This document shows positions 54,573-63,975 of a stretch of 64,000 bases of DNA, piece by piece. The stretch comes from Pseudomonas promysalinigenes (GTDB lineage Bacteria > Pseudomonadota > Gammaproteobacteria > Pseudomonadales > Pseudomonadaceae), in NCBI RefSeq assembly GCF_014269025.2, contig NZ_CP077094.1:682001-746000 (forward strand), read 5' to 3'. The translations under genes were made by a program, and so were the position numbers. The stretch's first letter is position 1, and every line of letters begins with the position of its first letter. The notes beneath the pieces were generated by a model. That model worked only from the letters and a program-made list of their open reading frames with translations, searched no databases and had not been told where the DNA came from.

Positions 54573-55445
54573 ATGCGCCGTCCCGCTGCTTTGCTCGCCC
54601 TGTGTGCAGCTTTATTCACTTCTCTCCAGGCTGTGGCCACCGATGTGCCGCAACGCTGGGTGAGTGCTGGCGGTGCGCTGAGTGAGTGGATCTGCGAGCT
54701 GGGCGGTGAGTCACGTCTTGTGGGGGTGGATACCACCAGCCAGCACCCCGAGTCGCTCAAGGCGCTGCCCAGCATAGGTTATCAGCGGCAGTTGTCAGCC
54801 GAAGGCATTCTCAGCTTGCGCCCGGATGTGCTGGTGGGCACCGACGAGATGGGGCCGCCGCCGGTACTCACGCAGTTGCGTAATGCCGGTGTGCGGGTGG
54901 AGCTGTTCACAAGCCAGGCTGAGCTGGCTGCGGTGGATCAGAACCTCACGCACTTGGGCGCGCTGTTGGGCACCGAGCAGAAGGCCGCGCAGCTGTCGGC
55001 CAGCTATCGCCAGCAAATGCAGGCGCTGGAGCTGCACGTGGCGCAGGCCAAGCAGCAACGCAAGGCACCGGGCGTGCTGCTGCTGATCGGCCATGCCGGC
55101 GCCAAGCCGCTGGTTGCCGGGCAGGGCACGGCAGGGGATTGGGTGCTGCGCCAGGCAGGTGCGCGTAACCTCGCAGAGCACCAGGGCTACAAGAATTTTT
55201 CCAGCGAGGCATTGGCGGCGCTCGACCCGGATGTCGTGGTGTTTTCCGACCGCGCGCTGGCCGGCGAGCAGGCGTTGCAGGCCTTGCTGAAGGAGAATCC
55301 CGGGTTGGCGGCTTCGCGCGCCGTGCATGAACAGCGCCTGGTGTCGTTCGACCCGACTTTGTTGGTGGGTGGCCTGGGCCCGCGTTTGCCAGGGGCCTTG
55401 CAGGCACTGGCCGCGGCGTTCTATCCGGCAAGCAACGCTAAATGA
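54573..55445 (+). CDS. hmuT: Heme ABC transporter, periplasmic binding protein
   Basis: A 290-residue substrate-binding protein. Signal peptide MRRPAALLALCAALFTSLQA with cleavage near AVA-TD; then a cluster A-2 (BtuF-like) binding fold: RWVSAGGALSEWICELGG, VGVDTTSQHPESLKALPSIGYQ, LRPDVLVGTDEMGPP, LIGHAGAKPLVAG. The conserved heme-ligand Tyr may be in PSIGYQRQ. ATG 54573 (AGGAAACC before it) gives the signal peptide; the longer frame does not. First gene of hmuTUV (phuTUV in P. aeruginosa). Confidence 0.93.
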   Translation: MRRPAALLALCAALFTSLQAVATDVPQRWVSAGGALSEWICELGGESRLVGVDTTSQHPESLKALPSIGYQRQLSAEGILSLRPDVLVGTDEMGPPPVLTQLRNAGVRVELFTSQAELAAVDQNLTHLGALLGTEQKAAQLSASYRQQMQALELHVAQAKQQRKAPGVLLLIGHAGAKPLVAGQGTAGDWVLRQAGARNLAEHQGYKNFSSEALAALDPDVVVFSDRALAGEQALQALLKENPGLAASRAVHEQRLVSFDPTLLVGGLGPRLPGALQALAAAFYPASNAK

Positions 55446-56479
55446 AACAACGGATTGCACCGCGAACACTTTTCACTTGCCTGACATTGCTGTGCCTGCT
55501 GGCGGTGTGGTTGTCACTGGCACTAGGGCCGGTCAGCCTGCCATTGGGCGACACCGCCCGCGCCGGTCTGCGTCTGCTGGGCTTGCCCATCGCAGGCGAC
55601 GGGGTGCAACAGGCCGAGATGATTGTTGGGCAGATTCGCCTTCCGCGTACCTTACTGGGCTTGGCAGTGGGCGCGGTACTGGCGTTATCTGGGGTGGCCA
55701 TGCAGGGGCTGTTTCGAAACCCTCTGGCCGACCCGGGCCTGGTCGGTGTTGCCTCTGGGGCGGCTATGGGCGCAGCGCTGGCCATCGTCGGTGGCAGCTG
55801 GCTGGGTGGTTTGCCAGAGGTAATTGCGCCTTATCTCTTGTCGTTGTGCGCTTTCATCGGTGGGTTAGGCGTGACTGCCCTGGTTTATCGGCTAGGCCGA
55901 CGTGATGGCCAGACCCATGTTGCCACCATGCTGCTGGCCGGTGTGGCCATGACAGCGCTGGGCGGCGCCGCCGTGGGCCTGCTGTCTTATCTGGCCGATG
56001 ATGCAACCCTGCGGACCCTGACATTCTGGAACCTGGGCAGCCTCAATGGCGCCAGCTACGCGCGGCTTTGGCCACTGTTGCTGATCGCTGTGGGCGTGGC
56101 CGTCTGGCTACCGCGCCGGGCCAAAGCGTTGAATGCCTTGTTGTTGGGCGAATCGGAGGCGCGGCACCTGGGGGTCGACGTGGAGCGCCTCAAGCGCGAA
56201 CTGGTGTTCTGTACCGCATTGGGGGTGGGCGCTGGCGTGGCTGCAGCCGGATTGATCGGTTTTATCGGCCTGGTGGTTCCCCACCTGGTGCGCCTGCTGG
56301 CTGGGCCCGACCATCGGGTCGTGCTACCCGCGTCATTGCTGGCCGGCGGCATACTCATGCTGTTCGCCGACCTTGCCGCGCGGCTGTTGCTGGCGCCTGC
56401 CGAGTTGCCAATCGGTATCGTCACGGCCTTTATTGGTGCGCCGTTCTTTCTGATGCTGTTGATAAGAGGGCGCAGTTGA
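55442..56479 (+). CDS. hmuU: Heme ABC transporter permease
   Basis: A 345-residue FecCD-family permease with about 10 membrane helices; [20 protein letters not shown] and [20 protein letters not shown] mark the N-terminal half, and [19 protein letters not shown] and [20 protein letters not shown] the C-terminal half. Pairs with HmuV to move heme across the inner membrane. Starts with an ATGA overlap with hmuT. Confidence 0.95.
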   Translation: MKQRIAPRTLFTCLTLLCLLAVWLSLALGPVSLPLGDTARAGLRLLGLPIAGDGVQQAEMIVGQIRLPRTLLGLAVGAVLALSGVAMQGLFRNPLADPGLVGVASGAAMGAALAIVGGSWLGGLPEVIAPYLLSLCAFIGGLGVTALVYRLGRRDGQTHVATMLLAGVAMTALGGAAVGLLSYLADDATLRTLTFWNLGSLNGASYARLWPLLLIAVGVAVWLPRRAKALNALLLGESEARHLGVDVERLKRELVFCTALGVGAGVAAAGLIGFIGLVVPHLVRLLAGPDHRVVLPASLLAGGILMLFADLAARLLLAPAELPIGIVTAFIGAPFFLMLLIRGRS

Positions 56480-57246
56480 TGCTGCAAGTTCAAGGGCTGC
56501 ATCTGCGCCGTGGCAGCAATGACGTGCTCCATGACATAGATTTACAACTGAGCCCCGGACAGGTGACGGGCGTTCTTGGCCCCAATGGGGCTGGCAAGAG
56601 CAGCTTGCTCGGGGTCTTGTGTGGCGAGTTGGTGCCGCAGCGTGGGCAAGTAACCCTGCAAGGTCGCCCTTTGGCTGACTGGCCAGGGCAGGCGCGTGCC
56701 AGGTGCCTGGCAGTACTACCGCAGGCCTCGAGCCTGGGTTTTTCTTTCAAGGTCGAGGAAGTTGTGGCCATGGGCCGCATGCCGCATGACAGCGGGCAAC
56801 TGCGAGATGCCGAGATCATCGAACATGCGCTGCAGGCAGCGGATGCCGGGCATTTGGTGGGGCGCAGTTACCTGGCGCTGTCGGGCGGCGAACGGCAACG
56901 GGTGCATCTGGCAAGAGTGCTGGCCCAGCTTTGGCCGGGGAAGGCGGGCGCTACGTTGCTACTCGATGAGCCCACATCGATGCTCGACCCGCTGCATCAG
57001 CACACCACCCTGGAGGCCGTGCGCCGGTTCGCCGATTCCGGCGCCGCTGTGCTGGTGATCCTGCATGACTTGAACCTGGCGGCGCGATACTGTGATCGCA
57101 TCATGCTGCTGCAAGAGGGTCGTAGCCACGCCCTGGCGGCGCCGCAGGCGGTTCTGACGCCGTCGCTGCTCAAAGCCGTGTTTGGTATCGACGTGCTGGT
57201 GCAGCCCCATCCTGAACGGGGGCACCCATTGATCATTACCCGCTAG
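56479..57246 (+). CDS. hmuV: Heme ABC transporter ATP-binding protein
   Basis: A 255-residue ABC ATPase: Walker [10 protein letters not shown]-loop VLPQASSL, signature [18 protein letters not shown], Walker [12 protein letters not shown] and the switch His in [16 protein letters not shown] overlap with hmuU (start 56479). Powers heme import. chaN-like lipoprotein follows after 12 bp. Confidence 0.96.
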   Translation: MLQVQGLHLRRGSNDVLHDIDLQLSPGQVTGVLGPNGAGKSSLLGVLCGELVPQRGQVTLQGRPLADWPGQARARCLAVLPQASSLGFSFKVEEVVAMGRMPHDSGQLRDAEIIEHALQAADAGHLVGRSYLALSGGERQRVHLARVLAQLWPGKAGATLLLDEPTSMLDPLHQHTTLEAVRRFADSGAAVLVILHDLNLAARYCDRIMLLQEGRSHALAAPQAVLTPSLLKAVFGIDVLVQPHPERGHPLIITR

Positions 57247-57258
57247 GAGGCAATCCCC

Positions 57259-58143
57259 GTGGGCTATCCACTGCTGTGCGCTTCAGTACTTTTTCTGAGC
57301 TTGGTGCTGGCGGGCTGCCAGGCCAGTTTGCCGCCGTTACCCGCCTGGCATGGCAGCGAGGGCCTTGATAGCCCTGAACTGGGGCAAATACACGACGTGG
57401 CCAGCGGGCAGGTGATCAGCCCTGAGCAGCTCATAGAAGGCTTGGCCGATGCGCCACGCGTACTGGTCGGGGAGAAGCACGACAGCCCCGATCATCATGC
57501 ATTGCAATTATGGTTGTTGCGCGCGCTGCAGCAACATCGGGCCCAGGGCAGCCTGCTGCTGGAAATGCTGCAACCTGAGCAGCAAAGCAAGGCCGATGCA
57601 CTCGCCGGGCTTGCGCAACTCCCCCAGGACCTGCCCACAGCACTGGCTTGGGATAAAGGCTGGGACTGGCAGCTTTACGGCCCCATCGTCCGAGAAGCGT
57701 TGCAACACCAGGTGCCGCTGTTGGCGGCCAACCTTTCACCTGCGCAACTGCGCGAGGCCTATCGCAACCCGGTGCGCTTGACGGGCACTCTATCCACCGC
57801 TCCATCGGTCAGGGCGGCCCTGCGCGAACACGTCAAGCAGGGGCACTGCGGCCTGTTGCCCGATAGCCAGCTCCCGGCGATGCTGGCGGTGCAGCAACAG
57901 CGCGATCGGCGTATTGCCGAACGGCTGCTGGCGGCGCCGCAGCCTGCATTGTTGCTCGCCGGTGCCTACCATGCGCGCAAGGACCTGGGGGTACCGTTGC
58001 ATCTCGCCGATCTGGGCGCAAAAGGTGAGAGCAAGGTGCTGCTGCTGGCCGAGGTCGGGGAGCAGGTCGAGCCGGCAATGGCCGATTACGTCTGGTACAC
58101 CGCGGCGATGCCAGAGCAGGATTACTGCGCCCGGTTCAAATAG
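57259..58143 (+). CDS. ChaN-family heme-binding lipoprotein (PhuW-like)
   Basis: A 294-residue DUF399/ChaN lipoprotein. Signal peptide ends LVLAGC (lipobox) at about residue 20; then VLVGEKHDSPDHHALQLWLL with several His, LLEMLQPEQQ and the C-terminal LLAGAYHARKDLGVPLHL. C. jejuni ChaN dimers bind two hemes at an interface. Position after hmuV supports heme trafficking; P. aeruginosa phuW is the analogous gene. It converges on the prrF gene. Confidence 0.88.
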   Translation: MGYPLLCASVLFLSLVLAGCQASLPPLPAWHGSEGLDSPELGQIHDVASGQVISPEQLIEGLADAPRVLVGEKHDSPDHHALQLWLLRALQQHRAQGSLLLEMLQPEQQSKADALAGLAQLPQDLPTALAWDKGWDWQLYGPIVREALQHQVPLLAANLSPAQLREAYRNPVRLTGTLSTAPSVRAALREHVKQGHCGLLPDSQLPAMLAVQQQRDRRIAERLLAAPQPALLLAGAYHARKDLGVPLHLADLGAKGESKVLLLAEVGEQVEPAMADYVWYTAAMPEQDYCARFK

Positions 58144-58171
58144 ATACGCCAGCGGGCCCTGAATCGCAGGC

Positions 58172-58285
58172 AAAAAAAGACCCGGCAAAGTGCCGGGTCA
58201 ATAACCGTGATTAGCCTGATGAGGAGATAATCTGAGAGTCCGAACCAAGGCCTCTTAGTTTATCCAACCAGTCTCGCGACCAGTT
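58172..58285 (-). ncRNA. prrF: PrrF iron-responsive small RNA
   Basis: Read leftward from about 58285 (AACTGGTCGCGAGACTGG) to a GACCCGGCA-CTT-TGCCGGGTC terminator (58199-58179) with a T-run at 58178-58172, about 114 nt. The middle has GGACTCTCAGATTATC (58241-58226) and then TCCTCATCAGGCTAATCACG (58225-58206), the conserved PrrF core that base-pairs with sodB-type and other iron-protein mRNAs. A Fur box lies on its promoter. In P. aeruginosa two tandem copies lie in the same place, next to phuW; here only one copy is present. Confidence 0.93.
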
Positions 58286-58287
58286 GT

Positions 58288-58319
58288 GATAATCATAACG
58301 ATTCTCATTACGGCGTCAA
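58288..58319 (-). promoter_or_regulatory. prrF promoter with Fur box
   Basis: Minus strand TTGACG (58319-58314), 16 bp, TATGAT (58297-58292). The Fur box GAGAATCGTTATGATTATC (58306-58288) overlaps the -10 and matches 14 of 19 bases of the consensus. The -35 lies inside the last codons of the TfoX-like gene. Confidence 0.85.
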
Positions 58320-58613
58320 TCCCTTTTCTGCATTTAATCCCGATTTTTTTGGCAGCTGACTTTTTGCGTCTAGCTGCTGATTGAGGGCCCGCTTGCGTTC
58401 GGCTGGCAAATCGTTCCAGTGAATGTCCAGTAAGGCCCCTTCGATTGCGTACAGCAACACCTTGGACGCCCTGAACCCTCGGGTTTTCACCGCTTGGTAG
58501 GCACCGACCGCGCCCAGCCGACGCAAGTCCGATGCACTGTGGATACCGGCGGCATGCAACCACTGCGCAGAGGTCTTGCCAAGATTTTTCAAATGCTGCA
58601 ATTCATCGTTCAT
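58308..58613 (-). CDS. TfoX C-terminal domain protein
   Basis: A 101-residue protein with the TfoX_C helix-hairpin-helix-like domain: LKNLGKTSAQWLHAAGIHSA, SDLRRLGAVGAYQAVKTRGF, LLYAIEGALLDIHWNDLP. Sxy/TfoX controls competence in Haemophilus and Vibrio, but this short form lacks the N-terminal domain and its role is unknown. ATG 58613 follows GGAGG; the longer frame adds 40 unsupported residues. Its 3' end holds the prrF promoter. Confidence 0.88.
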   Translation of the reverse strand: MNDELQHLKNLGKTSAQWLHAAGIHSASDLRRLGAVGAYQAVKTRGFRASKVLLYAIEGALLDIHWNDLPAERKRALNQQLDAKSQLPKKSGLNAEKGLTP

Positions 58614-58790
58614 CGAGCCTCCTTGCGATGGCTGAACGGGTCGGGGTGGATAAATCGCGAGCAGGTCAGAGAGGAGTGTAGCGGGGGTTGGGAAATACGC
58701 GGCGTTTGGCCATCGGGAATATGGGAATGACAAGCGCAGTAGCGAGGGTTGGCGCCTGCTCCGAATAGCCGGAACAGGCGCGGCGTGCCT

Positions 58791-60350
58791 TTACAGCCCT
58801 GGCAGACGCTGGCGAATCTGTTCGATCACCTGGTCCATGCCACTGGATTCCTGAGTGTCGATGCGGGTGCTGTGTTGCTGCTCCTGGGCATTGAGTGGTT
58901 CACGGTTCTGCTGCTGAGCCTTGACCACCTCCAGCGTTGCATCGGACGGGTCGCTATTTTGCGCCTGGCGCTGTTGCAGCCAACTGGCGATCACCGCTTC
59001 CGGGGCCTGGCAATCGAGGATCAGGAACGGCACGCCCGTCTCGCTGGCCACGCCTGCTGCCGCCTGGCGCTGTTCAGCCTTCAGGTAGGTGGCATCGAGC
59101 ACGACCGGGAAGCCTGCACGCAGGATCATTGCCGCCAATTCGTGCAGGCGCTGATAGGTCGCTGCACTGGCATCCTGGCCGTAGATGCCAGTGTGAAGCT
59201 GGTCGGCATCCTGCTGCTGTTCGCCGAACAGTCGCTTGCGCTCCACGTCCGAGCGTACACGCACTGCACCCAGCGCTTCGACCAGGCGCATGGCCACGTG
59301 GCTCTTGCCTACGGCCGACACGCCGTGGGTGATGGCTAGCAGGCGAGAAGGAATGGCGCTGTAGCTTTCTGCCAGGTTGGCGTAGTTGCGGTAGGTGCGC
59401 AGGCTGGTGGCGCGCTGCACGCCGTCGGCATTGGCGGGCATGCTGAACAGTGCAATCTTGGCCCGTACCAACGCGCGGTAGGCCTTGTAGAAATTGAGCA
59501 GTTGCAGGCCCTCGTAGTCGCCGGTCAGCTCGAGGTACTGGCTGACGAAGCGCCGTGCCAGGCACTTGAGGCCGCGGTCTTCCAGGTCCATGGCCAGAAA
59601 GCCGGTATCGGCCCACACGTCGGTCTTGCGGAAGGGCTCATTGAACTCGATGCAGTCGAAAATCACGACCTTGCCATCGATCACGGTTGCGTTGCCCAGA
59701 TGGATGTCGCCATGGCATTCGCGGATGAAGCCGTTGGCTTTGCGTGAGGCGAACAGCCCTTCGAGGCGTTCGAAGCTGCTGCGCGCCCAGGCTTGCAGGT
59801 TGTCCAGTTGCTGCAGGTCGGCCTTGTCGCTCAGAAATGGACGGATCTGCTCGAAGTTCTGCTCGACCGGGGCCATGACGCTTTCTGGCGAGCCATACGG
59901 CTGATCGGCCGGTACCCTGGGCGTTTGCAGGTGAAACTCGGCGATCTGGCGAGCCATCTGGTCGATATGGCTGGTACCCAGTTCGCCATTGGCCTGCAGG
60001 GTGTTGAGCATCTGGCCCTGGGGGAATTGGCGCATCTTCAGCACATATTCGAACGCCTGGCCTTCACCACCGATCTGCAGCGCTTCGACACTACCGGTGA
60101 TCGGTAGCACTTCGAGGTATAGGCCTTCGGTCATGCGCTGGTTGAGGCGCAATTCTTCATTACAAAAATGCTGGCGCTGGCCCAGGCTGGTGAAGTCGAG
60201 GAAGCCGAAATTCATCGGCTTCTTGATCTTGTAGGCGTACTCGCCAGTGAGCAGGACCCAGGAGATGTGCGTCTCGATGAGCTGGAACCCGTCCACGGGG
60301 TGAGGGTACAGGGCAGGGTTCTGCAACGCGTTGATCAAGGCTTGGCTCAC
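58791..60350 (-). CDS. APH-like kinase fused to a P-loop kinase
   Basis: A 519-residue two-domain protein. The first ~320 residues resemble aminoglycoside phosphotransferase-like kinases, with the catalytic loop ECHGDIHLGNATVI and the metal-binding IFDCIEFNEPFRKTDVWAD. The last ~180 are a zeta-toxin/gluconate-kinase-like P-loop domain with GVSAVGKSHVAMRL, VRVRSDVERKRLFGE and VVLDATYLKAEQRQ. Such fusions are common in proteobacteria but uncharacterised. GTG at 60350 follows AAGGA with good spacing; an ATG 16 codons earlier (60398) is possible. Function unknown. Confidence 0.82.
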   Translation of the reverse strand: MSQALINALQNPALYPHPVDGFQLIETHISWVLLTGEYAYKIKKPMNFGFLDFTSLGQRQHFCNEELRLNQRMTEGLYLEVLPITGSVEALQIGGEGQAFEYVLKMRQFPQGQMLNTLQANGELGTSHIDQMARQIAEFHLQTPRVPADQPYGSPESVMAPVEQNFEQIRPFLSDKADLQQLDNLQAWARSSFERLEGLFASRKANGFIRECHGDIHLGNATVIDGKVVIFDCIEFNEPFRKTDVWADTGFLAMDLEDRGLKCLARRFVSQYLELTGDYEGLQLLNFYKAYRALVRAKIALFSMPANADGVQRATSLRTYRNYANLAESYSAIPSRLLAITHGVSAVGKSHVAMRLVEALGAVRVRSDVERKRLFGEQQQDADQLHTGIYGQDASAATYQRLHELAAMILRAGFPVVLDATYLKAEQRQAAAGVASETGVPFLILDCQAPEAVIASWLQQRQAQNSDPSDATLEVVKAQQQNREPLNAQEQQHSTRIDTQESSGMDQVIEQIRQRLPGL

Positions 60351-60467
60351 GGGAAATCCTTCCGGGGACAGGGAATTCGAAAGCGCCATTATGGTCAATG
60401 GTGCCGTCCCTGCATACCGCCAGAGGGCGTCTGCCTACCCTTCATAAAGTGCGTATAATCCGCCGCC

Positions 60468-62789
60468 ATGACTCGAACTCGAAATACTCGCACCCCTCAG
60501 AAACGCCCGACCGGCCGCTCACGCGCCTGGCTGGGCTGGGCCTTGAAGCTCAGCCTGGTAGGCCTGGTGATCCTTGCCGGCTTCGCGGTTTACCTCGATG
60601 CCGTTGTGCAGGAGAAGTTTTCCGGCAAGCGCTGGACTATCCCGGCCAAGGTTTATGCCCGGCCGTTGGAGCTGTTCACCGGGCAGAAACTGAGCAAAAA
60701 CGACTTCCTCACCGAGCTCGATGCCCTTGGCTATCGCCGTGAGAGCGCCGCCAACGGCCCGGGCGCAGCAGCGGTCAACGGCAATAGCGTCGACCTCAAT
60801 ACCCGTGGCTTCCAGTTCTACGAGGGTATGGAGCCTGCGCAGTTCGTGCGTGTGCGCTTCTCCGGCGACTATGTGGCAGACCTGACCGGCGCCAATGGCA
60901 AGAAGCTCGATGTGGTCCGCCTGGAGCCTCTGATGATCGGGGGTATCTATCCCAAGAACCTCGAAGACCGCATCCTGATCAAGATCGATCAGGTGCCGCC
61001 ATATTTGCTCGAAACCCTGGTTGCCACCGAAGACCGCGACTTCTACAGCCACTTCGGCGTATCGCCCAAATCCATTGCCCGGGCCATGTGGGTGAACACC
61101 TCGTCCGGCTCCATGCGCCAGGGCGGTAGTACCCTGACCCAGCAGTTGGTAAAAAACTTCTACCTGACCAGCGAGCGTAGCCTGACCCGTAAGCTCACCG
61201 AAGCAATGATGGCCGTGCTGCTGGAGCTGCATTACGACAAGCGTGAAATTCTCGAGGCGTACCTCAACGAAGTGTTCGTCGGCCAGGATGGCCAGCGTGC
61301 GGTGCATGGTTTCGGCCTAGCCAGCCAGTTCTTCTTCAGCCAGCCGCTGTCGGAGCTGAAGCTGCATCAGATCGCGTTGCTGGTGGGCATGGTCAAGGGC
61401 CCGTCGTACTACAACCCGCGCCGTTATCCTGAGCGTGCCCTTGCCCGGCGTAACCTGGTTCTGGACCTCGTGGCCGAGCAAGGCGTAGCCAGCCAGGCAG
61501 AAGTCGATGCGGCGAAGAAGATGCCTTTGGGCGTGACCAAGCGCGGTAGCCTTGCCGACAGCTCGTTCCCTGCTTTCCTCGACCTGGTCAAGCGCCAGCT
61601 GCGCCAGGATTATCGCGACGAAGACTTGACTGAAGAAGGCTTGCGGATTTTCACCAGTTTCGATCCGATCCTGCAGATGAAAGCCGAAGCTTCCATGGCC
61701 GAAACCTTCAAGCGCATTGGTGGGCGCAAAGGCGCTGACGAAGTAGAGTCGGCGATGGTTGTGACCAACCCGGAGACCGGTGAGGTGCAAGCCCTGATCG
61801 GCAGCCGCCAATCCGGCTATGCTGGCTTCAACCGAGCCATTGATGCTGTGCGGCCCATTGGCTCGCTGGTCAAACCGGCCGTCTACCTGACCGCCTTGGA
61901 ACAGCCAAGCAAATACACCCTGACCACTTGGGTGCAAGACGAGCCGTTCTCGGTCAAAGGCGCCGACGGCCAAGTGTGGCGCCCGCAGAACTACGACCGG
62001 CGCTCGCACGGTACGATCTACCTGTACCAGGGCCTGGCCAACTCTCTTAACCTGTCGACCGCCAAGCTTGGCCTTGAAGTGGGCGTGCCCAATGTCATCA
62101 AGACAATCGGCCGCCTCGGCGTCAAGGTCGACTGGCCGGCATTCCCTGCCATGTTGCTGGGGGCTGGCGGCATGTCGCCGATGCAAGTTGCGACCATGTA
62201 CCAGACCATCGCCAACGGTGGCTTCAATACCCCGATGCGTGGTATCCGCAGCGTGCTTACTGCCGAAGGCGAGCCGCTAAAGCGCTACCCGTTCCAGATC
62301 CAGCAGACCTTCGACCCAGGCTCCATCTACCTGGTGCAGAACGCCATGCAGCGGGTAATGCGTGAGGGTACTGGTCGCTCGGTCTACAACGTGTTGCCAA
62401 GCTCTCTGACCCTGGCCGGCAAGACCGGTACCAGTAACGATTCGCGCGACAGCTGGTTCTCTGGTTTCAGCCAGGATCTGCTAGCAGTGGTGTGGATGGG
62501 GCGCGACGATAACGGCAAAACCCCATTTACCGGTGCAACTGGCGCCTTGCAGGTCTGGACCAGCTTTATGAAGAAGGCCGACCCGCTGCCACTGGACATG
62601 CCTCAACCAGACAACATTGTGCAGGCGTGGATCGATCCTTATAGCGGCAAAGGTTCAGACAGCAGCTGTCCGGGCGCTGTGCAGATGCCGTATATTCGCG
62701 GCAGCGAACCGCCTGCCGGAGCAACCTGCGGTGGTGAGCAGAATCCGGCAGAATCGGTCATGGACTGGGTCAAGGGCTGGATGAACTGA
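60468..62789 (+). CDS. mrcB: Penicillin-binding protein 1b (class A)
   Basis: A 773-residue bifunctional PBP. A basic cytoplasmic tail (1-22), one membrane helix (about 24-45), a UB2H-like regulatory domain, then the GT51 glycosyltransferase (ATEDRDFYSHFGVSPKSIAR with the catalytic Glu, RQGGSTLTQQLVKNF) and the transpeptidase with SLVK in RPIGSLVKPAVYL, SLN in LANSLNLSTAKLG and KTGTSND. It makes and crosslinks peptidoglycan with an LpoB-type activator; the lipoprotein gene downstream is not obviously LpoB. ATG 60468 fits. Confidence 0.97.
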   Translation: MTRTRNTRTPQKRPTGRSRAWLGWALKLSLVGLVILAGFAVYLDAVVQEKFSGKRWTIPAKVYARPLELFTGQKLSKNDFLTELDALGYRRESAANGPGAAAVNGNSVDLNTRGFQFYEGMEPAQFVRVRFSGDYVADLTGANGKKLDVVRLEPLMIGGIYPKNLEDRILIKIDQVPPYLLETLVATEDRDFYSHFGVSPKSIARAMWVNTSSGSMRQGGSTLTQQLVKNFYLTSERSLTRKLTEAMMAVLLELHYDKREILEAYLNEVFVGQDGQRAVHGFGLASQFFFSQPLSELKLHQIALLVGMVKGPSYYNPRRYPERALARRNLVLDLVAEQGVASQAEVDAAKKMPLGVTKRGSLADSSFPAFLDLVKRQLRQDYRDEDLTEEGLRIFTSFDPILQMKAEASMAETFKRIGGRKGADEVESAMVVTNPETGEVQALIGSRQSGYAGFNRAIDAVRPIGSLVKPAVYLTALEQPSKYTLTTWVQDEPFSVKGADGQVWRPQNYDRRSHGTIYLYQGLANSLNLSTAKLGLEVGVPNVIKTIGRLGVKVDWPAFPAMLLGAGGMSPMQVATMYQTIANGGFNTPMRGIRSVLTAEGEPLKRYPFQIQQTFDPGSIYLVQNAMQRVMREGTGRSVYNVLPSSLTLAGKTGTSNDSRDSWFSGFSQDLLAVVWMGRDDNGKTPFTGATGALQVWTSFMKKADPLPLDMPQPDNIVQAWIDPYSGKGSDSSCPGAVQMPYIRGSEPPAGATCGGEQNPAESVMDWVKGWMN

Positions 62790-62818
62790 GCCCTGAGCAG
62801 CATTGATGAGGTGTGAAT

Positions 62819-63595
62819 TTGAATAAGTGGCTGTTTCCTGCCGTGACGGCGCTGGTGGTGCTGCAGGGCTGTTCGACCGTGCAGCGTGGCAACATCCCGG
62901 TTGTGGACTCGAGCACCCGGGTGTCCAATAGTGAGCGTGTGCAGGCCAATCGCTCGCCTGCCGGCATGAGCAATGGCACCGCGCAGGCGCAGTCGCTGCC
63001 GGAGGACTCCGGGGTGACCGTGATGATCCCGCAAGGTGCAGGCGCCGCAGGTATCCAGACCTTCCCGGCAGCCAGCGGTGGGGCGCCGATCAGCACGGGC
63101 CCGATCACTCCAGGCCCCGTGACGTCGGGGCCGCAGACTACCAACCCTAACCCGATCGCCGACGAACCGTTCGATATCGCCTCGATGAACAGCGCTGCAG
63201 CTGCATCAAGTGCCCCGACCGGCATCCCCCGCAGCAGCGCGCCATCTGGTGGCCTATCGGCCGACGAGCAACTGGATGGCCCGGTGTTGGCGTTGTTGAC
63301 AACCGCCCAGTCGCAGCAGGGCAGTGGTGACTACAACGGTGCAGCGTCCAGCCTTGAGCGTGCCCAGCGCATTGCCCCACGTGAGCCGCAGGTGCTTTAT
63401 CGTCTGGCTCAGGTGCGCCTGTCCCAAGGCGATGCGCCTCAAGCCGAGCAACTGGCTCGCCGGGCCCTGACCTACGCCAACGGTCGCCCGGATCTGCAAG
63501 CCGAGCTATGGAACACCATTGCCCAAGCGCGCGAAAAACAGGGTGATAGTGCCGGCGCTGCGCTGGCACGACAGAAAGCGCGGACCAATTCATGA
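62819..63595 (+). CDS. TPR-containing lipoprotein
   Basis: A 258-residue lipoprotein: MNKWLFPAVTALVVLQGC with lipobox LQGC, a long Ser/Pro/Gly/Thr-rich linker (about 25-150), and C-terminal TPR-like repeats (QQGSGDYNGAASSLERAQRI, VLYRLAQVRLSQGDAPQAEQ, WNTIAQAREKQGDSAGAALA). I choose TTG 62819 because GAGG at 62808-62811 is seven bases away; GTG 62813 is too close. Position after mrcB suggests an envelope role, possibly near PBP1b, but that is inference. Overlaps the YqcC gene (ATGA). Confidence 0.82.
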   Translation: MNKWLFPAVTALVVLQGCSTVQRGNIPVVDSSTRVSNSERVQANRSPAGMSNGTAQAQSLPEDSGVTVMIPQGAGAAGIQTFPAASGGAPISTGPITPGPVTSGPQTTNPNPIADEPFDIASMNSAAAASSAPTGIPRSSAPSGGLSADEQLDGPVLALLTTAQSQQGSGDYNGAASSLERAQRIAPREPQVLYRLAQVRLSQGDAPQAEQLARRALTYANGRPDLQAELWNTIAQAREKQGDSAGAALARQKARTNS

Positions 63596-63921
63596 TGGTC
63601 GAGCAACGCATTCTCGATATCGCCGACCATCTGTTGCTCATCGAGCGTGAGCTGCAGGTGCAGGGCTGGTGGGATGACGAGCCGCCAAGCGATGAAGCGC
63701 TGGCCAGCACCATACCCTTCGCGGTGGATACGCTCAGTTTCGAGCAGTGGTTGCAATGGATCTTCCTGCCGCGCATGAAGATCATCATCGAGCTTGGGCA
63801 GCCGTTGCCAAATGCTTCCAGCATTCTGGTAATGGCTGAAACCGTGTTCACCGATCGTCCTGAAGAAAGTCGCGAGCTGCGCCGGCTGTTGGCAGTATTC
63901 GATCGATTGATCGCTGCTTGA
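63592..63921 (+). CDS. YqcC family (DUF446) protein
   Basis: A 109-residue helical protein of the YqcC/DUF446 family: ILDIADHLLLIERELQVQGW, FAVDTLSFEQWLQWIFLPRM and PNASSILVMAETVF are family hallmarks. Function unknown; E. coli yqcC sits beside truC. Its ATG overlaps the preceding stop, so it is coupled to the TPR lipoprotein. Confidence 0.88.
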   Translation: MMVEQRILDIADHLLLIERELQVQGWWDDEPPSDEALASTIPFAVDTLSFEQWLQWIFLPRMKIIIELGQPLPNASSILVMAETVFTDRPEESRELRRLLAVFDRLIAA

Positions 63922-63946
63922 GCCTGATTTCTTCAGTTTTTCCTTC

Positions 63947-63975
63947 AAGGGCCGCAGATTGTGGCCCTTTTTTAT
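63947..63975 (+). terminator. Terminator after yqcC
   Basis: AAGGGCCGC-AGATT-GTGGCCCTT followed by TTTT. Confidence 0.88.
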
